From Treponema_I sp045631425 (GTDB taxonomy: Bacteria > Spirochaetota > Spirochaetia > Treponematales > Treponemataceae): a stretch of DNA of 14,215 nt. The stretch lies in NCBI GenBank assembly GCA_045631425.1, contig JAZQUR010000056.1, positions 1 to 14,215 of the forward strand, read 5' to 3'. Positions 1-8,441 of this stretch are shown piece after piece. The notes under the pieces are model-generated. The model did not search any database, was not told the DNA's origin, and worked only from the letters and a program-made list of their open reading frames with translations. A program made the position numbers and the translations under genes. How positions within the stretch are numbered: position 1 is the stretch's first letter; each line of letters begins with the position of its first letter.

Positions 1-19
1 ATCATTTTGAAATAAAAAC

Positions 20-48
20 TTGAAATTTCTATTTCGAACCTTTAAAAT
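20..48 (+). promoter_or_regulatory. Sigma-70-type promoter for the EAL-domain gene
   Basis: A -35 hexamer TTGAAA (20-25) and a -10 hexamer TAAAAT (43-48) are separated by exactly 17 nt. Transcription would start near position 55. This places the TTG at 20 and the ATG at 47, both in frame with the downstream gene, inside the promoter, and so argues for the GTG start at 80. The call rests on sequence match only. Confidence 0.6.
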
Positions 49-67
49 GTCTAAATACTCTAATTTT

Positions 68-72
68 AGGAA
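68..72 (+). promoter_or_regulatory. Ribosome binding site that decides a GTG start
   Basis: AGGAA at 68-72 leaves 7 to 8 nt before the GTG at 80. Neither in-frame upstream candidate (TTG 20, ATG 47) has a purine-rich site before it. An ATG at 73 is out of frame. Confidence 0.6.
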
Positions 73-79
73 TGAAGCT

Positions 80-2383
80 GTGAAAAACATTTTTACTATA
101 CTTTTTATACTTTCAGGAATTGTTTTATTTTTTACAATACGAAAATGTCGCACAATTAAAAGTTCAATGATAAATTCTATGCGAAATCTCTTTTATTGTG
201 GAATTTTTGCTACAGTTGCTAATATTGGGGTTTTGCTTTCTCAAAATGCATTTTTATCCTTAATTTTTTATTCCCTATTTTTTGTCGGAATTGATGGAAT
301 CGTTTTCTTCCTTTTTAACTTTACATTGTACTATATTGATATCAAACTAAATAAAAAAATGATTTCAAAAATAGCTAGTTACATATTCTTTGCAGATGCA
401 CTTAATATGTTTTTAAATATTTTCCTAACACATGCTTTTGGTATCATGGAAGTTATTTATCAAGATTCTGTTTATCTTCTTGCAGACCACTTCTTTTTAT
501 ATAATTTACACTTATTTTTGTCCTACGCAACTATCGGTTTGGTTTTTGCAATGTTAGTTTACAAAACAATTATTTCGCCAAAAATGTACAGAGTAAAATA
601 TTTATCTCTCTTATTTGCTTTTGGCGTTGTAACAATTGGAGATGCATTCTACGTTTTCTTGCAAATGCCTATCGACTTTTCTGTTATCCTATTTTCTACA
701 ACAGGGATAATTTTCTATTACATCACATTTCACTTTACTCCTCACGCCATGATAGAAAAAGCCCTATCCCTTGTTGTTGAAAACATGGAACATGCTATTA
801 TTTTCTTTGACGAAAACGGAAGAAATATTTACAAAAATCGAAGTTTTAAGGATTTATTAATTAAATATAAAAATATTGGTTTTGTCCCACAAAATTTTAA
901 CGAAGAAGATATTACTGAAAATGATTTATTTGGTGATATTTTTGACACTAAAGATCATGATCAAGAATTTAACAAAGTTTTTGAAGTTGACGGAAACAAT
1001 CAATATATCAATCTAAAATATCATTGTTTGAAAGATGAAAAAGGCAAATTTATTGGGTCTTTCTTCTTGATTCAAGACAGAACAAGTGAAGAAGAAAAAA
1101 TCCGCTATCAAAAATATCTTTCAACCCACGATAGTCTTACAGGCCTTTATAACAAATACTATTTCTATGAGAAGGCTCAGCAAATTCTTCAAAAGCAAAA
1201 AGATAAAAAATATCTTATGATTTGTACTAAAATTTCCAATTTCAAATTTATGAATGAAGTTTTTGGAAATTATGTTATCGATCAATTTTTGCAAAAATAC
1301 AGCGAAAAACTTTTATCTACAACAAATAAAGAGGTAATTTATGCACGTCTAGACAATGATTTATTTGGAATTATGACTCCAAAAGATACCTTCTTACTAG
1401 ACAAGTTAATAAATTTCACTCAACACTTTTCACAAATTTCTAAAGATAAATACTTCCCGATACAAATTTTAATCGGAATTTACGAAATCGAAGATATAAA
1501 TATTCCAATTTCTGTAATCTGCGATAGAGCAAATATGGCAATTACATCAATCAAAAACCCAGATACAGATCCAGTGGGATATTACAACATGGAAATCAAA
1601 AATCGCTTATTCTTTGAACAAACAATTATTAGCGATTTTTCAAAAGCAATTAAAGAAAAGCAATTTAAGATTTTCTTGCAACCACAATTCACAACCGAAA
1701 AGGAAATTTACGGCGCGGAAGTTTTAGCAAGATGGTATCACCCAACAGAAGGATTGCTTGCTCCAGAACAGTTTATCTATCTTTTTGAAAATAACGGAAT
1801 TATCACTCAATTAGATATGTTTATCTGGGAGGAAACTGCAAAAATCTTGCAAAAATGGAATTCTATGGGTATCAACAATATCCCACTTTCAGTAAACATA
1901 TCTCCAAAAGATTTTTGTTACATTGATATTTACTCATTCTTTATGAATTTGGTAAAAAAACATAAAATCAAGCCAGAGCAAATCAAATTGGAAATTTCGG
2001 AAACAGCCTTTATGTTTGACTCAAAAACACAGGGTTCTATTATTTCAAAATTACGCCAAGCAGGATTTTTAGTTGCACTAGATGATTTTGGAACTGGATA
2101 TTCATCACTAAATATTGTAAGAGATATTCATTTTGACGAAGTAAAATTTGATTTATCAGACTTCCAACAAACTGATAATTTACGTCGTACACGTCGGATT
2201 ATTTCTACTGTTCTCCAATTAGCACAAGGACTTGAAATTCCAGTTATTTCAGAAGGTGTAGAAACAAAAGAGCAGTTTGAACTTATTAATGAATCTGGCG
2301 GAAAGATTTTCCAAGGATTCTATTTTGAAAAACCAATTGAATTTTCTCAATTCGAGAAAAAATATATAAATAAGGAAAAGTAG
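80..2383 (+). CDS. Membrane 7TM-PAS-degenerate GGDEF-EAL protein, probable c-di-GMP phosphodiesterase
   Basis: Probable phosphodiesterase that hydrolyses cyclic di-GMP at the inner membrane. Numbered from the GTG at 80 (767 aa), residues 1-215 hold about seven hydrophobic segments resembling the 7TM sensor of some histidine kinases. A PAS-like region follows (about 230-335), then a GGDEF fold (about 340-485, with DSLTGLYN) and an EAL domain (about 515-765). The diguanylate cyclase signature is replaced by LDNDLF (424-429), so cyclase activity is unlikely. The EAL metal and catalytic residues look intact: E547 and R551 in EVLAR, N606, E638, D668 and D669 in LDDFGTGYSSL, K689, E725 in EGVET and Q745. 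The open frame extends back to a TTG at 20, but promoter and ribosome-site positions favour GTG 80. It is followed after 13 nt by plsC, probably as one transcript. The ligand sensed by the membrane/PAS part is unknown. Confidence 0.88.
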   Translation: MKNIFTILFILSGIVLFFTIRKCRTIKSSMINSMRNLFYCGIFATVANIGVLLSQNAFLSLIFYSLFFVGIDGIVFFLFNFTLYYIDIKLNKKMISKIASYIFFADALNMFLNIFLTHAFGIMEVIYQDSVYLLADHFFLYNLHLFLSYATIGLVFAMLVYKTIISPKMYRVKYLSLLFAFGVVTIGDAFYVFLQMPIDFSVILFSTTGIIFYYITFHFTPHAMIEKALSLVVENMEHAIIFFDENGRNIYKNRSFKDLLIKYKNIGFVPQNFNEEDITENDLFGDIFDTKDHDQEFNKVFEVDGNNQYINLKYHCLKDEKGKFIGSFFLIQDRTSEEEKIRYQKYLSTHDSLTGLYNKYYFYEKAQQILQKQKDKKYLMICTKISNFKFMNEVFGNYVIDQFLQKYSEKLLSTTNKEVIYARLDNDLFGIMTPKDTFLLDKLINFTQHFSQISKDKYFPIQILIGIYEIEDINIPISVICDRANMAITSIKNPDTDPVGYYNMEIKNRLFFEQTIISDFSKAIKEKQFKIFLQPQFTTEKEIYGAEVLARWYHPTEGLLAPEQFIYLFENNGIITQLDMFIWEETAKILQKWNSMGINNIPLSVNISPKDFCYIDIYSFFMNLVKKHKIKPEQIKLEISETAFMFDSKTQGSIISKLRQAGFLVALDDFGTGYSSLNIVRDIHFDEVKFDLSDFQQTDNLRRTRRIISTVLQLAQGLEIPVISEGVETKEQFELINESGGKIFQGFYFEKPIEFSQFEKKYINKEK

Positions 2384-2396
2384 GAAAAAAATACAA

Positions 2397-3221
2397 ATGG
2401 ACATAAAAGAACATATATCCTCAAAGGAAACATACATTCCAAATATGAATTATGTTTATCCTGAAGAACCAAATTCACCATTTATTCATCCCAAAATTAT
2501 TCGCAAAGTAGAAATCGATAAAGATTACCCTTTCTTACCAAAAACTTTAAAATATAAGGTTACGAACTATCTATTTTATATATTTATTTTTCTTTTAGTT
2601 TTTCCAGCACAAAAAATCCTATTTGGATTAAAAATAAAGGGAAAAGAAAACTATCGAAAGAATAAAAAATACTTCAAAAATGGTGGAATGAGTGTTTCAA
2701 ATCATGTTTACAAATGGGATTTTTTAGCATGTTTGCAAGCTTTGAAATATCGAAGAATGTGGTTTCCAGCTCGAGCAATTCAATTTAGTAGCAAAGATGC
2801 TAATTTGATAAAAAATGTTGGGGGAATTCCAGTTCCAAAAACAATTAGCGGTATAAAAGAGTTTAACAAAGCTTTTGACACTTTACATAAAAAAAAGAAG
2901 TGGATTCACTTTTTTCCAGAAGCTTTCCGCTGGGACTATTTTCAGCCAATTAGGCCTTTTTTGAAAGGAGCATTCACAATGGCCATAAAATACGATATCC
3001 CAGTTCTACCATTAGCCTTTTCCTATCGAGAACCAACTGGAATCTACAAACTAATGAAAATAAAACATCCACTTATAACACTTTCAATTGGTACACCTGT
3101 TTTTCCAGATAAAAATCTTAGCAAAAAAGAAAATGTTACAAAGATGAGAAAAGAGTGTCATGACCAAATTGTAAAAATGGCTGGAATTGAACAAAATATG
3201 TATCCAGCTGAGAGTGATTAG
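2397..3221 (+). CDS. PlsC-family 1-acyl-glycerol-3-phosphate acyltransferase (lysophospholipid acyltransferase superfamily)
   Basis: Membrane-associated acyltransferase, 274 aa, predicted to transfer an acyl chain to lysophosphatidic acid or a related lysolipid. The HX4D catalytic motif is present as NHVYKWD (H103, D108). The substrate-binding motif that is usually FPEGTRS appears as FPEAFRWD (173-180), and GGIPVPK (142-148) matches the middle block. PVLPLAFSY (202-210) matches the proline-containing block IV. A hydrophobic stretch at about 55-77 should anchor the protein. A 50-residue N-terminal extension precedes it, and I see no known domain there. The ATG at 2397 has AGGA at 2382-2385, overlapping the stop of the phosphodiesterase gene, so translation is probably coupled. 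The changed FPE block leaves open a substrate other than lysophosphatidate, so I give no plsC symbol. Confidence 0.82.
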   Translation: MDIKEHISSKETYIPNMNYVYPEEPNSPFIHPKIIRKVEIDKDYPFLPKTLKYKVTNYLFYIFIFLLVFPAQKILFGLKIKGKENYRKNKKYFKNGGMSVSNHVYKWDFLACLQALKYRRMWFPARAIQFSSKDANLIKNVGGIPVPKTISGIKEFNKAFDTLHKKKKWIHFFPEAFRWDYFQPIRPFLKGAFTMAIKYDIPVLPLAFSYREPTGIYKLMKIKHPLITLSIGTPVFPDKNLSKKENVTKMRKECHDQIVKMAGIEQNMYPAESD

Positions 3222-3919
3222 TTTTCTTTTAGGAATTTTGAAAAATCTGCAAAATCAAAAATTGGATGAGAAGTTTTTTCTCCAGTTTTGTGGGTTTTTA
3301 TCTGAATAAATTTCATTCCAGAAGAGAAAGCCCCTATTCCATCTGTATCTACTCTGTCGCCAACAACAAGACAGTTTGTCGGCAAAGTATCAAGTTTTGA
3401 AGCAACTTCAAGAAATCCTTTTTTTGCAGGTTTTAAGCATGCAAAATCTTCGCTAGAAATCATAAAATCCACATATTGATGTAAAAAGTCTTCTGAAAAA
3501 CCAATGGCAAGTAATCTTTCTTTTAACATTCCATAGTCAGAATAAATTGCGATTTTTATTTTATTTGATTTTAGATTTTTAAACAAATCTTCTGCTGAGT
3601 CACGTTTTGTATATTTTTTTTCCAAAACAGAAATCATTTTTTTCATGTAGAGATTTTTATACCAATTTTCAGCTTCTGCAATATTTGAAAATCCTGCTTT
3701 TTTAGCTAGTAAACTGAAAAACTGATTTTTATATTGATCTTCAGAATCAAATTCTTTCCCCTTAAAAGCTTTTCGTGTTTTTTGAACAGCATTTATTCGA
3801 AAAATATTTGGCAGTGAGGAAAAAATAAGATTTCTCGGAAGTCCTTTAAAATCATATAAAGTTCCATCGAAATCAAAAATAACAGCTTTTACATCTTTTA
3901 GCATATTTTCTAAATCCAT
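3218..3919 (-). CDS. HAD-superfamily hydrolase (phosphatase-like)
   Basis: Cytoplasmic haloacid-dehalogenase-fold hydrolase, 233 aa, most likely a small-molecule phosphatase. All four HAD motifs are visible: I, FDFDGT with nucleophile D16 and acid/base D18; II, S127 in IYSD; III, K163 in LKPAKKG; IV, GDRVDTD (187-193) with its metal-binding aspartates. The helical stretch between motifs I and II (about 25-115) fits a C1-type cap. Substrate cannot be read from sequence. The stop codon overlaps that of the acyltransferase gene by 4 nt, tail to tail. The start is uncertain: ATG 3919 has only the T-run of a terminator before it, and the in-frame ATG 3904 also lacks a good ribosome site, though both keep motif I. 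I see no clear promoter of its own. Confidence 0.85.
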   Translation of the reverse strand: MDLENMLKDVKAVIFDFDGTLYDFKGLPRNLIFSSLPNIFRINAVQKTRKAFKGKEFDSEDQYKNQFFSLLAKKAGFSNIAEAENWYKNLYMKKMISVLEKKYTKRDSAEDLFKNLKSNKIKIAIYSDYGMLKERLLAIGFSEDFLHQYVDFMISSEDFACLKPAKKGFLEVASKLDTLPTNCLVVGDRVDTDGIGAFSSGMKFIQIKTHKTGEKTSHPIFDFADFSKFLKEN

Positions 3920-3924
3920 TCATG

Positions 3925-3957
3925 AAAAAAAAGAGGTTGCCCCAAGACGACAACCTC
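3925..3957 (-). terminator. Rho-independent terminator of the kinase-TPR-NHL-GH3 operon
   Basis: On the minus strand, GAGGTTGTC and GGCAACCTC form a 9-bp stem (one G-T wobble) with a 7-nt loop, occupying 3957-3933. It is followed directly by eight T residues (3932-3925). It starts 11 nt after the stop codon of the GH3 gene. The T-run ends 5 nt before the HAD start codon at 3919. Confidence 0.9.
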
Positions 3958-3968
3958 CCTATCCTAGC

Positions 3969-5675
3969 TTATTTTCTAATTAATTCTTTGAACATTGCAT
4001 GTCGTTTTTCATCTTGCATCAAAAGATTTAACTTAAACTGTCCATCACGTGCACCAGTTTCGATACAACGTTTTTTATAGTTTTCAAAGCTATCTTCTTG
4101 TAAAATATGTGTAATTGGTGAATTTACACGGAAAGAATCACGTTTTGCTTCATATTCCACATTGATTTTCTTTAGTTTTTCATCTACAACTTTTGTAAAA
4201 TCCTCAGCTTGAGCTTGAGTCATAGAAGAATCTGCAAATTCAAAATATAAGTGATATACAGAATTTTCTACATCTGCAAATCCAACATAAAATTTTACTT
4301 TAACGCCTGTTTCATCTTCAGCTTCATGAACAGCTTCAATAAACTGTCTTTCGTGAACTTTTTCCCCAGTCATGGAGATAATTCCGTTTACTTTTTGGAT
4401 AAACTGAATTGTCGGAATTGTATTGTATTTTCCTGTAACTTCAATTAGGTCATTCATGTTGTAACGATACAAACCTGCATAGGTTGTTACATAGATACAA
4501 TATCGTTTTCCAACCTCTAATTCGTGAAGTTGATAGAACTTTGGATTTGGATTGTCTAGGTCTTCTTGGGCTGTAAACTCAAAATAGTGCATGTGAGGGA
4601 AAAGAACTGTGTCATTTCCACCGTTCATAACAAGACCTGAACGACATTCTGATGCGAAATATCCAAATTCTTGGTACAGCATATTTTCTGGAAATGAGTT
4701 CTTGAATTTTTCCATGTAAACTTGAGTATTACCACACTTCCAAGTTGTTAAAGCTTGAAGATTTGGCCAATAATGTTTTGGAAGCAAACCGTCACCATAT
4801 TTTGCTTTTAATTCGCGAAGTTCTTTTGCACGTTTTGGATTTGGCTTGTAAAGAGGTTCCAATTTTGCTCTAACTTCAGGATCAATATCCAAATCTTTGT
4901 TTAAAGTACCATTTTCAATATCAGTAACGTATTGTTCAAAGAATTCGTTTGCATTTTTTTGCATTTCCACGATTGTAGAAGGATTTGCTGTAATCAAAAG
5001 GTGAACATCTTGTTCGATACCATTACGCATTATTGTATAATAACGAGCTTTATAATCTGTTATTGCATAAACATCAGCTGTTTCTGCATACAAAATCTTT
5101 ATAAATTCAGGACAATCACGGCGTGTAACACCTGAAACAGAACCACAAACAGTTCCGTCTGGTGCATAACCTTCGATTGCTTTACCAACGATAGTTACAC
5201 ATTTACCTTCGTAAACATGTTTTCGGTGCATATAAAAGCTATACAACCAAAGTTTTGTCATTTTACTGTAAACATTGCCGTAATATTCGTTTGTGATTGG
5301 AATCCATTTTGGTTCCTTTGTTGTTCCAGATGTTGTTGCATACATCATTGGCTTTCCAGGAAATAAAATGTTTTCTTCTCCGTTTTTATGACGATCAATA
5401 GATGGACGCAAATCTTCATAATCACAAACAGGTTGATTTTTTTGCCACAACTCAACTAATTCTTCAAAATTCTTAGCTTCTAAAATCTTTGAATAATTAT
5501 GAGCCTTTCCCCATTCTGTGTCCTTTGCATAATCAATAATTCCACGCAAAGTTTTTTCTTGAGCTTTCTTAGCATTTTTTGCAACAATATCAAGTTTTGC
5601 TTTTTGAATTTTTCCAACAGTGCCTAGCAAAAATGCTATTTTTCTGTGTCCTCTAATTTTTTGTTTTTTCTGCAT
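3969..5675 (-). CDS. GH3-family acyl-acid amido synthetase (adenylate-forming)
   Basis: Member of the GH3 branch of adenylate-forming enzymes, 568 aa, cytoplasmic. Characterised plant members activate a carboxylic acid with ATP and join it to an amino acid; the substrate of the bacterial relatives is not known to me. Visible motifs are the phosphate-binding loop TTSGTTK (114-120), FASECRSG (340-347), YAGLYRYNMND (399-409), SMTGEKV (434-440) and a C-terminal GQFKLN (545-550), whose lysine sits where the mobile catalytic lysine is expected. Length and motif order fit a complete enzyme. ATG 5675 has AGGA 7 nt upstream (5683-5686). It lies 21 nt after the NHL/VWA-like gene and is the last gene before the terminator. 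Family assignment is firm, function open. Confidence 0.88.
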   Translation of the reverse strand: MQKKQKIRGHRKIAFLLGTVGKIQKAKLDIVAKNAKKAQEKTLRGIIDYAKDTEWGKAHNYSKILEAKNFEELVELWQKNQPVCDYEDLRPSIDRHKNGEENILFPGKPMMYATTSGTTKEPKWIPITNEYYGNVYSKMTKLWLYSFYMHRKHVYEGKCVTIVGKAIEGYAPDGTVCGSVSGVTRRDCPEFIKILYAETADVYAITDYKARYYTIMRNGIEQDVHLLITANPSTIVEMQKNANEFFEQYVTDIENGTLNKDLDIDPEVRAKLEPLYKPNPKRAKELRELKAKYGDGLLPKHYWPNLQALTTWKCGNTQVYMEKFKNSFPENMLYQEFGYFASECRSGLVMNGGNDTVLFPHMHYFEFTAQEDLDNPNPKFYQLHELEVGKRYCIYVTTYAGLYRYNMNDLIEVTGKYNTIPTIQFIQKVNGIISMTGEKVHERQFIEAVHEAEDETGVKVKFYVGFADVENSVYHLYFEFADSSMTQAQAEDFTKVVDEKLKKINVEYEAKRDSFRVNSPITHILQEDSFENYKKRCIETGARDGQFKLNLLMQDEKRHAMFKELIRK

Positions 5676-5696
5676 ACTAATTTCCTTTATTTTAAA

Positions 5697-7715
5697 TTAT
5701 TCTAGCGGTGCATAATATCCAGTTTCAGCACGTCCAGAACGGTTTAGCAAATACACTTCCACTTCAACAGGTAAAAATTCTCTACCAAAATTTGTTGATA
5801 AAGAAGATGTATATGTAAAAGTATATAGTCCAGATGAAACCCCAAGAATATCCTGAATAATTGATGAAATTCCCTCTGGGCGATAAATATAATAAGAAAA
5901 TCCTTTAGAATTGTCTACAAGATATTGAATTTCAGAAGAAACTCCTTCATTTTCTACAGAAACCACAGAAAATGATATTTCGTTATTATTCATATAATTA
6001 GACAAATCTGATAAAGAATAATTTTTCATATCAGCACTTTCATCATTGTTTGTAATATAAATAATGCCTCGCTTTAATTCTGCGTTTATCAGTTCGTTAC
6101 ATGCAAGACGAATAGCTAAATCTGTTGATGTTTTAGTTGTGTAACCTGTTTTAAGCTTTGATATTTGGAAATTTGTTACACTAGAAGGATTTACAACCAA
6201 CTCAGAACCAGGAATTGCTCCATCGCTAATAATTCTCAAAGTGCCCTTACCATTCATTGATTTTGCAATTTCTTTTACAGCTTGGGTAACTTCTGCTTCA
6301 TATTGCTTCATAGAAACATTTCTATCAATAATGATAGTAATATCGCACACATCATTTAGGGAAGCAGCACCAGTTAATTTTTGCTCAGTAACATTGTATT
6401 TATTTTCTGTTACCAAAAAGTTTATATCTTTTAAGCCAACAACTGGTTCACTGCGTCTATTTTCAACTTTAACTTCCATTGCAACCTGTGGGAATTTATC
6501 TGCATTTACACGAACAATTTCTACATATAAGCCGCCTATCAACTCAGACATTTTTGATAAAACGTAAACTTGATTTCCTTGGAAGTCAGTTGCTATCAAA
6601 TTGCTGTTTGCATCAATATTTGCAGATGTTAAACGCAAAGGACTATTTCCTGCGTTGGCAAGCTCCCAAATAATACCATTTTCTACACTTACTGCGTAAA
6701 TTTTGTTTGAATCTGTTATAACTAAAAAATCATCGATAACCGTAATTGATTCAGGCTTTGCAAAACTATGGTCCTGAACTACCATTTCCACAAAGTTTCC
6801 TGCATTATCGTAGCAATAAATATTTCCAACAACGCTATCGACGATATAAACATAATCATCTAAAATTGCGATTCCAGTTGGAGATGTAAAATTCCCAAAA
6901 TGAAAAAGAGGATATCCATCAGCAGTAAACACAGATACTCGTCCATTTCCATAATCTGTAACAAAAATGTTGTGATTTGAGTCAACTGCGATATATTGAG
7001 GTCCTAAAAATTGGCCTAAGCCTCGCCCTTTTTCTCCAAATGAAAAAAGATAATTTCCATTTTCATCTAAAACAGAAACTCTATCTCCGTTGAATTCTGA
7101 AACTAAAATCTTATTATCAACAGTTCTTTCGATATCCATTGGACCATCAAAACCATTTATTGGACCACGCTTTCTATCAATGATAGTTCCGTTTACATCA
7201 AATTGGATTAATTCGTTTGTGCTGTAGGCTGACACCCAAAATGAGCCATCTGAATTTGTAACAATGCCAACTGGTTGTCCAAAATAGATTGTATCATTGC
7301 TTGAACCGAAAAAATCACCAGCTTCAACATATCGTTCATCAACAGAAAAATCATTTTCTAAAGCACGGCGACCTTTGATAATCTCAATGGTGTTTTGAAG
7401 AAGTTGTCCACCGTAACCTTGATCAAGAGCAAATTCCCACTGTTGAATAGCAGCACTTTCTAATCCTGCACGATAATAAGCTTTTCCAAGCCATTCTAAA
7501 ATCAGCCCTTCTTCAGGCAAATAAGACAAAGCTTTTTCAAACTGTAAAATGGCGTCATTGAAAGAACCCCGATAAAAGGCTTGAACACCGCGGCGAAATT
7601 CCTCTTCAGCAAAGCCGATATCTCTACCTGTTTGGCCGAAAGCTGAAAATGAGACAAATAACATTAAAAGTGTTGTAATACAATATTTTAGAATATAATT
7701 TATATTTTTTTTCAT
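5697..7715 (-). CDS. Exported TPR / NHL beta-propeller / VWA-like protein
   Basis: No specific function recognised. Counted from ATG 7715 (672 aa), residues 1-27 form a signal peptide (KK-rich start, hydrophobic core, SAFG before Q28) with no lipobox cysteine, so the protein should reach the periplasm or beyond. TPR-like helices follow (about 34-115), then repeated NHL-type blades (about 130-386, with units such as VTDYGNGRVSVF and ILVSEFNGDRVSVLD). The last part (about 457-626) looks like a VWA domain: DITIIIDRNVS resembles the MIDAS DxSxS with Asn at the middle serine, and a threonine-rich GYTTKTSTD and an ITNND follow in the expected order. The frame extends to a GTG at 7727, but ATG 7715 gives a cleaner signal peptide. 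It lies about 20 nt after the TPR gene. The domains suggest a protein-binding scaffold. Confidence 0.8.
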   Translation of the reverse strand: MKKNINYILKYCITTLLMLFVSFSAFGQTGRDIGFAEEEFRRGVQAFYRGSFNDAILQFEKALSYLPEEGLILEWLGKAYYRAGLESAAIQQWEFALDQGYGGQLLQNTIEIIKGRRALENDFSVDERYVEAGDFFGSSNDTIYFGQPVGIVTNSDGSFWVSAYSTNELIQFDVNGTIIDRKRGPINGFDGPMDIERTVDNKILVSEFNGDRVSVLDENGNYLFSFGEKGRGLGQFLGPQYIAVDSNHNIFVTDYGNGRVSVFTADGYPLFHFGNFTSPTGIAILDDYVYIVDSVVGNIYCYDNAGNFVEMVVQDHSFAKPESITVIDDFLVITDSNKIYAVSVENGIIWELANAGNSPLRLTSANIDANSNLIATDFQGNQVYVLSKMSELIGGLYVEIVRVNADKFPQVAMEVKVENRRSEPVVGLKDINFLVTENKYNVTEQKLTGAASLNDVCDITIIIDRNVSMKQYEAEVTQAVKEIAKSMNGKGTLRIISDGAIPGSELVVNPSSVTNFQISKLKTGYTTKTSTDLAIRLACNELINAELKRGIIYITNNDESADMKNYSLSDLSNYMNNNEISFSVVSVENEGVSSEIQYLVDNSKGFSYYIYRPEGISSIIQDILGVSSGLYTFTYTSSLSTNFGREFLPVEVEVYLLNRSGRAETGYYAPLE

Positions 7716-7737
7716 CAAAATTACCACGTAAAAAAAA

Positions 7738-8430
7738 TTATTTTAGGATTTTTCCTTCTGATTCAAGTGCAGTTATTGCAGAAAAGTGCTCAGCAATTTC
7801 TGGACTTCTAGAATCTTTATCTCTTGCACGTTTTATGTATGTTTTTGCTTCTTGATATAACCCTAATTTGTAGTAAACCCAACCAAGTGAATCCAAAAAT
7901 GCAGGATTATCAGGTCTGTTGTCCACGGCTTTTTTACACAAAGTTAATGCACGAGTCAAATCTTTGTCCAAACAAGCCAAAACATAGCCAAGCCCGTTTA
8001 ATGCAGTTGAATTATTAGGATTTTGTTCTAGAACTTTTTCATAAAGAGCAACAGAGTCATCGTGTTTACCTTGAATCCAAGCTGTGTATGCCAAAGCACC
8101 TAAAACTTCTGGAGTTTGAAATCCACTTTCACTAAGCTTTTGCAATTCGTAATCAGCAAGACGAGGTCTATCAGTTTTTGTATAAATCACTGCAAGAGTC
8201 AATCTACACTGGTAAACACGTTTACTATCTTGTCCGCCAGTAACAACTTGCTCTAGATATAGCAAAGCTTCGTCATAGCGTTTTAGCCGAGCATAAGAAA
8301 GACCTACATAATAAGCTAAATCAATGTTATTTACGTTTTCTTCTGGAGAAATTGACAAAAATACTGCCAAAGCATCTTTGTAATTTCGCATTTTATATAA
8401 TGTTACACCTTCATTAAATGTTTCTGACAC
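7738..8430 (-). CDS. Cytoplasmic TPR-repeat protein
   Basis: A 230-aa protein made almost wholly of tetratricopeptide repeats: about six units at roughly 1-30, 38-70, 73-104, 107-140, 141-174 and 175-208. Clear canonical stretches are GKHDDSVALYEKVLEQNPNN and SLGWVYYKLGLYQEAK. It has no signal peptide or membrane segment, so it should act in the cytoplasm, probably as an adaptor. It starts with GTG at 8430, preceded by AGGGG at 8438-8442 with 7 nt spacing; that ribosome site overlaps the stop codon of the kinase gene. The next gene also carries TPRs, but is exported. Partners and role are not readable from sequence. Confidence 0.82.
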   Translation of the reverse strand: MSETFNEGVTLYKMRNYKDALAVFLSISPEENVNNIDLAYYVGLSYARLKRYDEALLYLEQVVTGGQDSKRVYQCRLTLAVIYTKTDRPRLADYELQKLSESGFQTPEVLGALAYTAWIQGKHDDSVALYEKVLEQNPNNSTALNGLGYVLACLDKDLTRALTLCKKAVDNRPDNPAFLDSLGWVYYKLGLYQEAKTYIKRARDKDSRSPEIAEHFSAITALESEGKILK

Positions 8431-8441
8431 AAAATATCCCC

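Noticed and set aside
20..79. The open frame of the EAL gene extends upstream to TTG 20 and ATG 47.
   Set aside because: These codons overlap the -35 and -10 elements of a well-spaced promoter and lack ribosome sites; GTG 80 has both a leader and an AGGAA site.
6241..6567. A 108-codon plus-strand open frame inside the NHL/VWA-like gene.
   Set aside because: It lies antisense to a well-supported domain region and has no recognisable protein features; the same applies to the other short frames opposite or within the GH3, TPR, lnt and nrdD genes.
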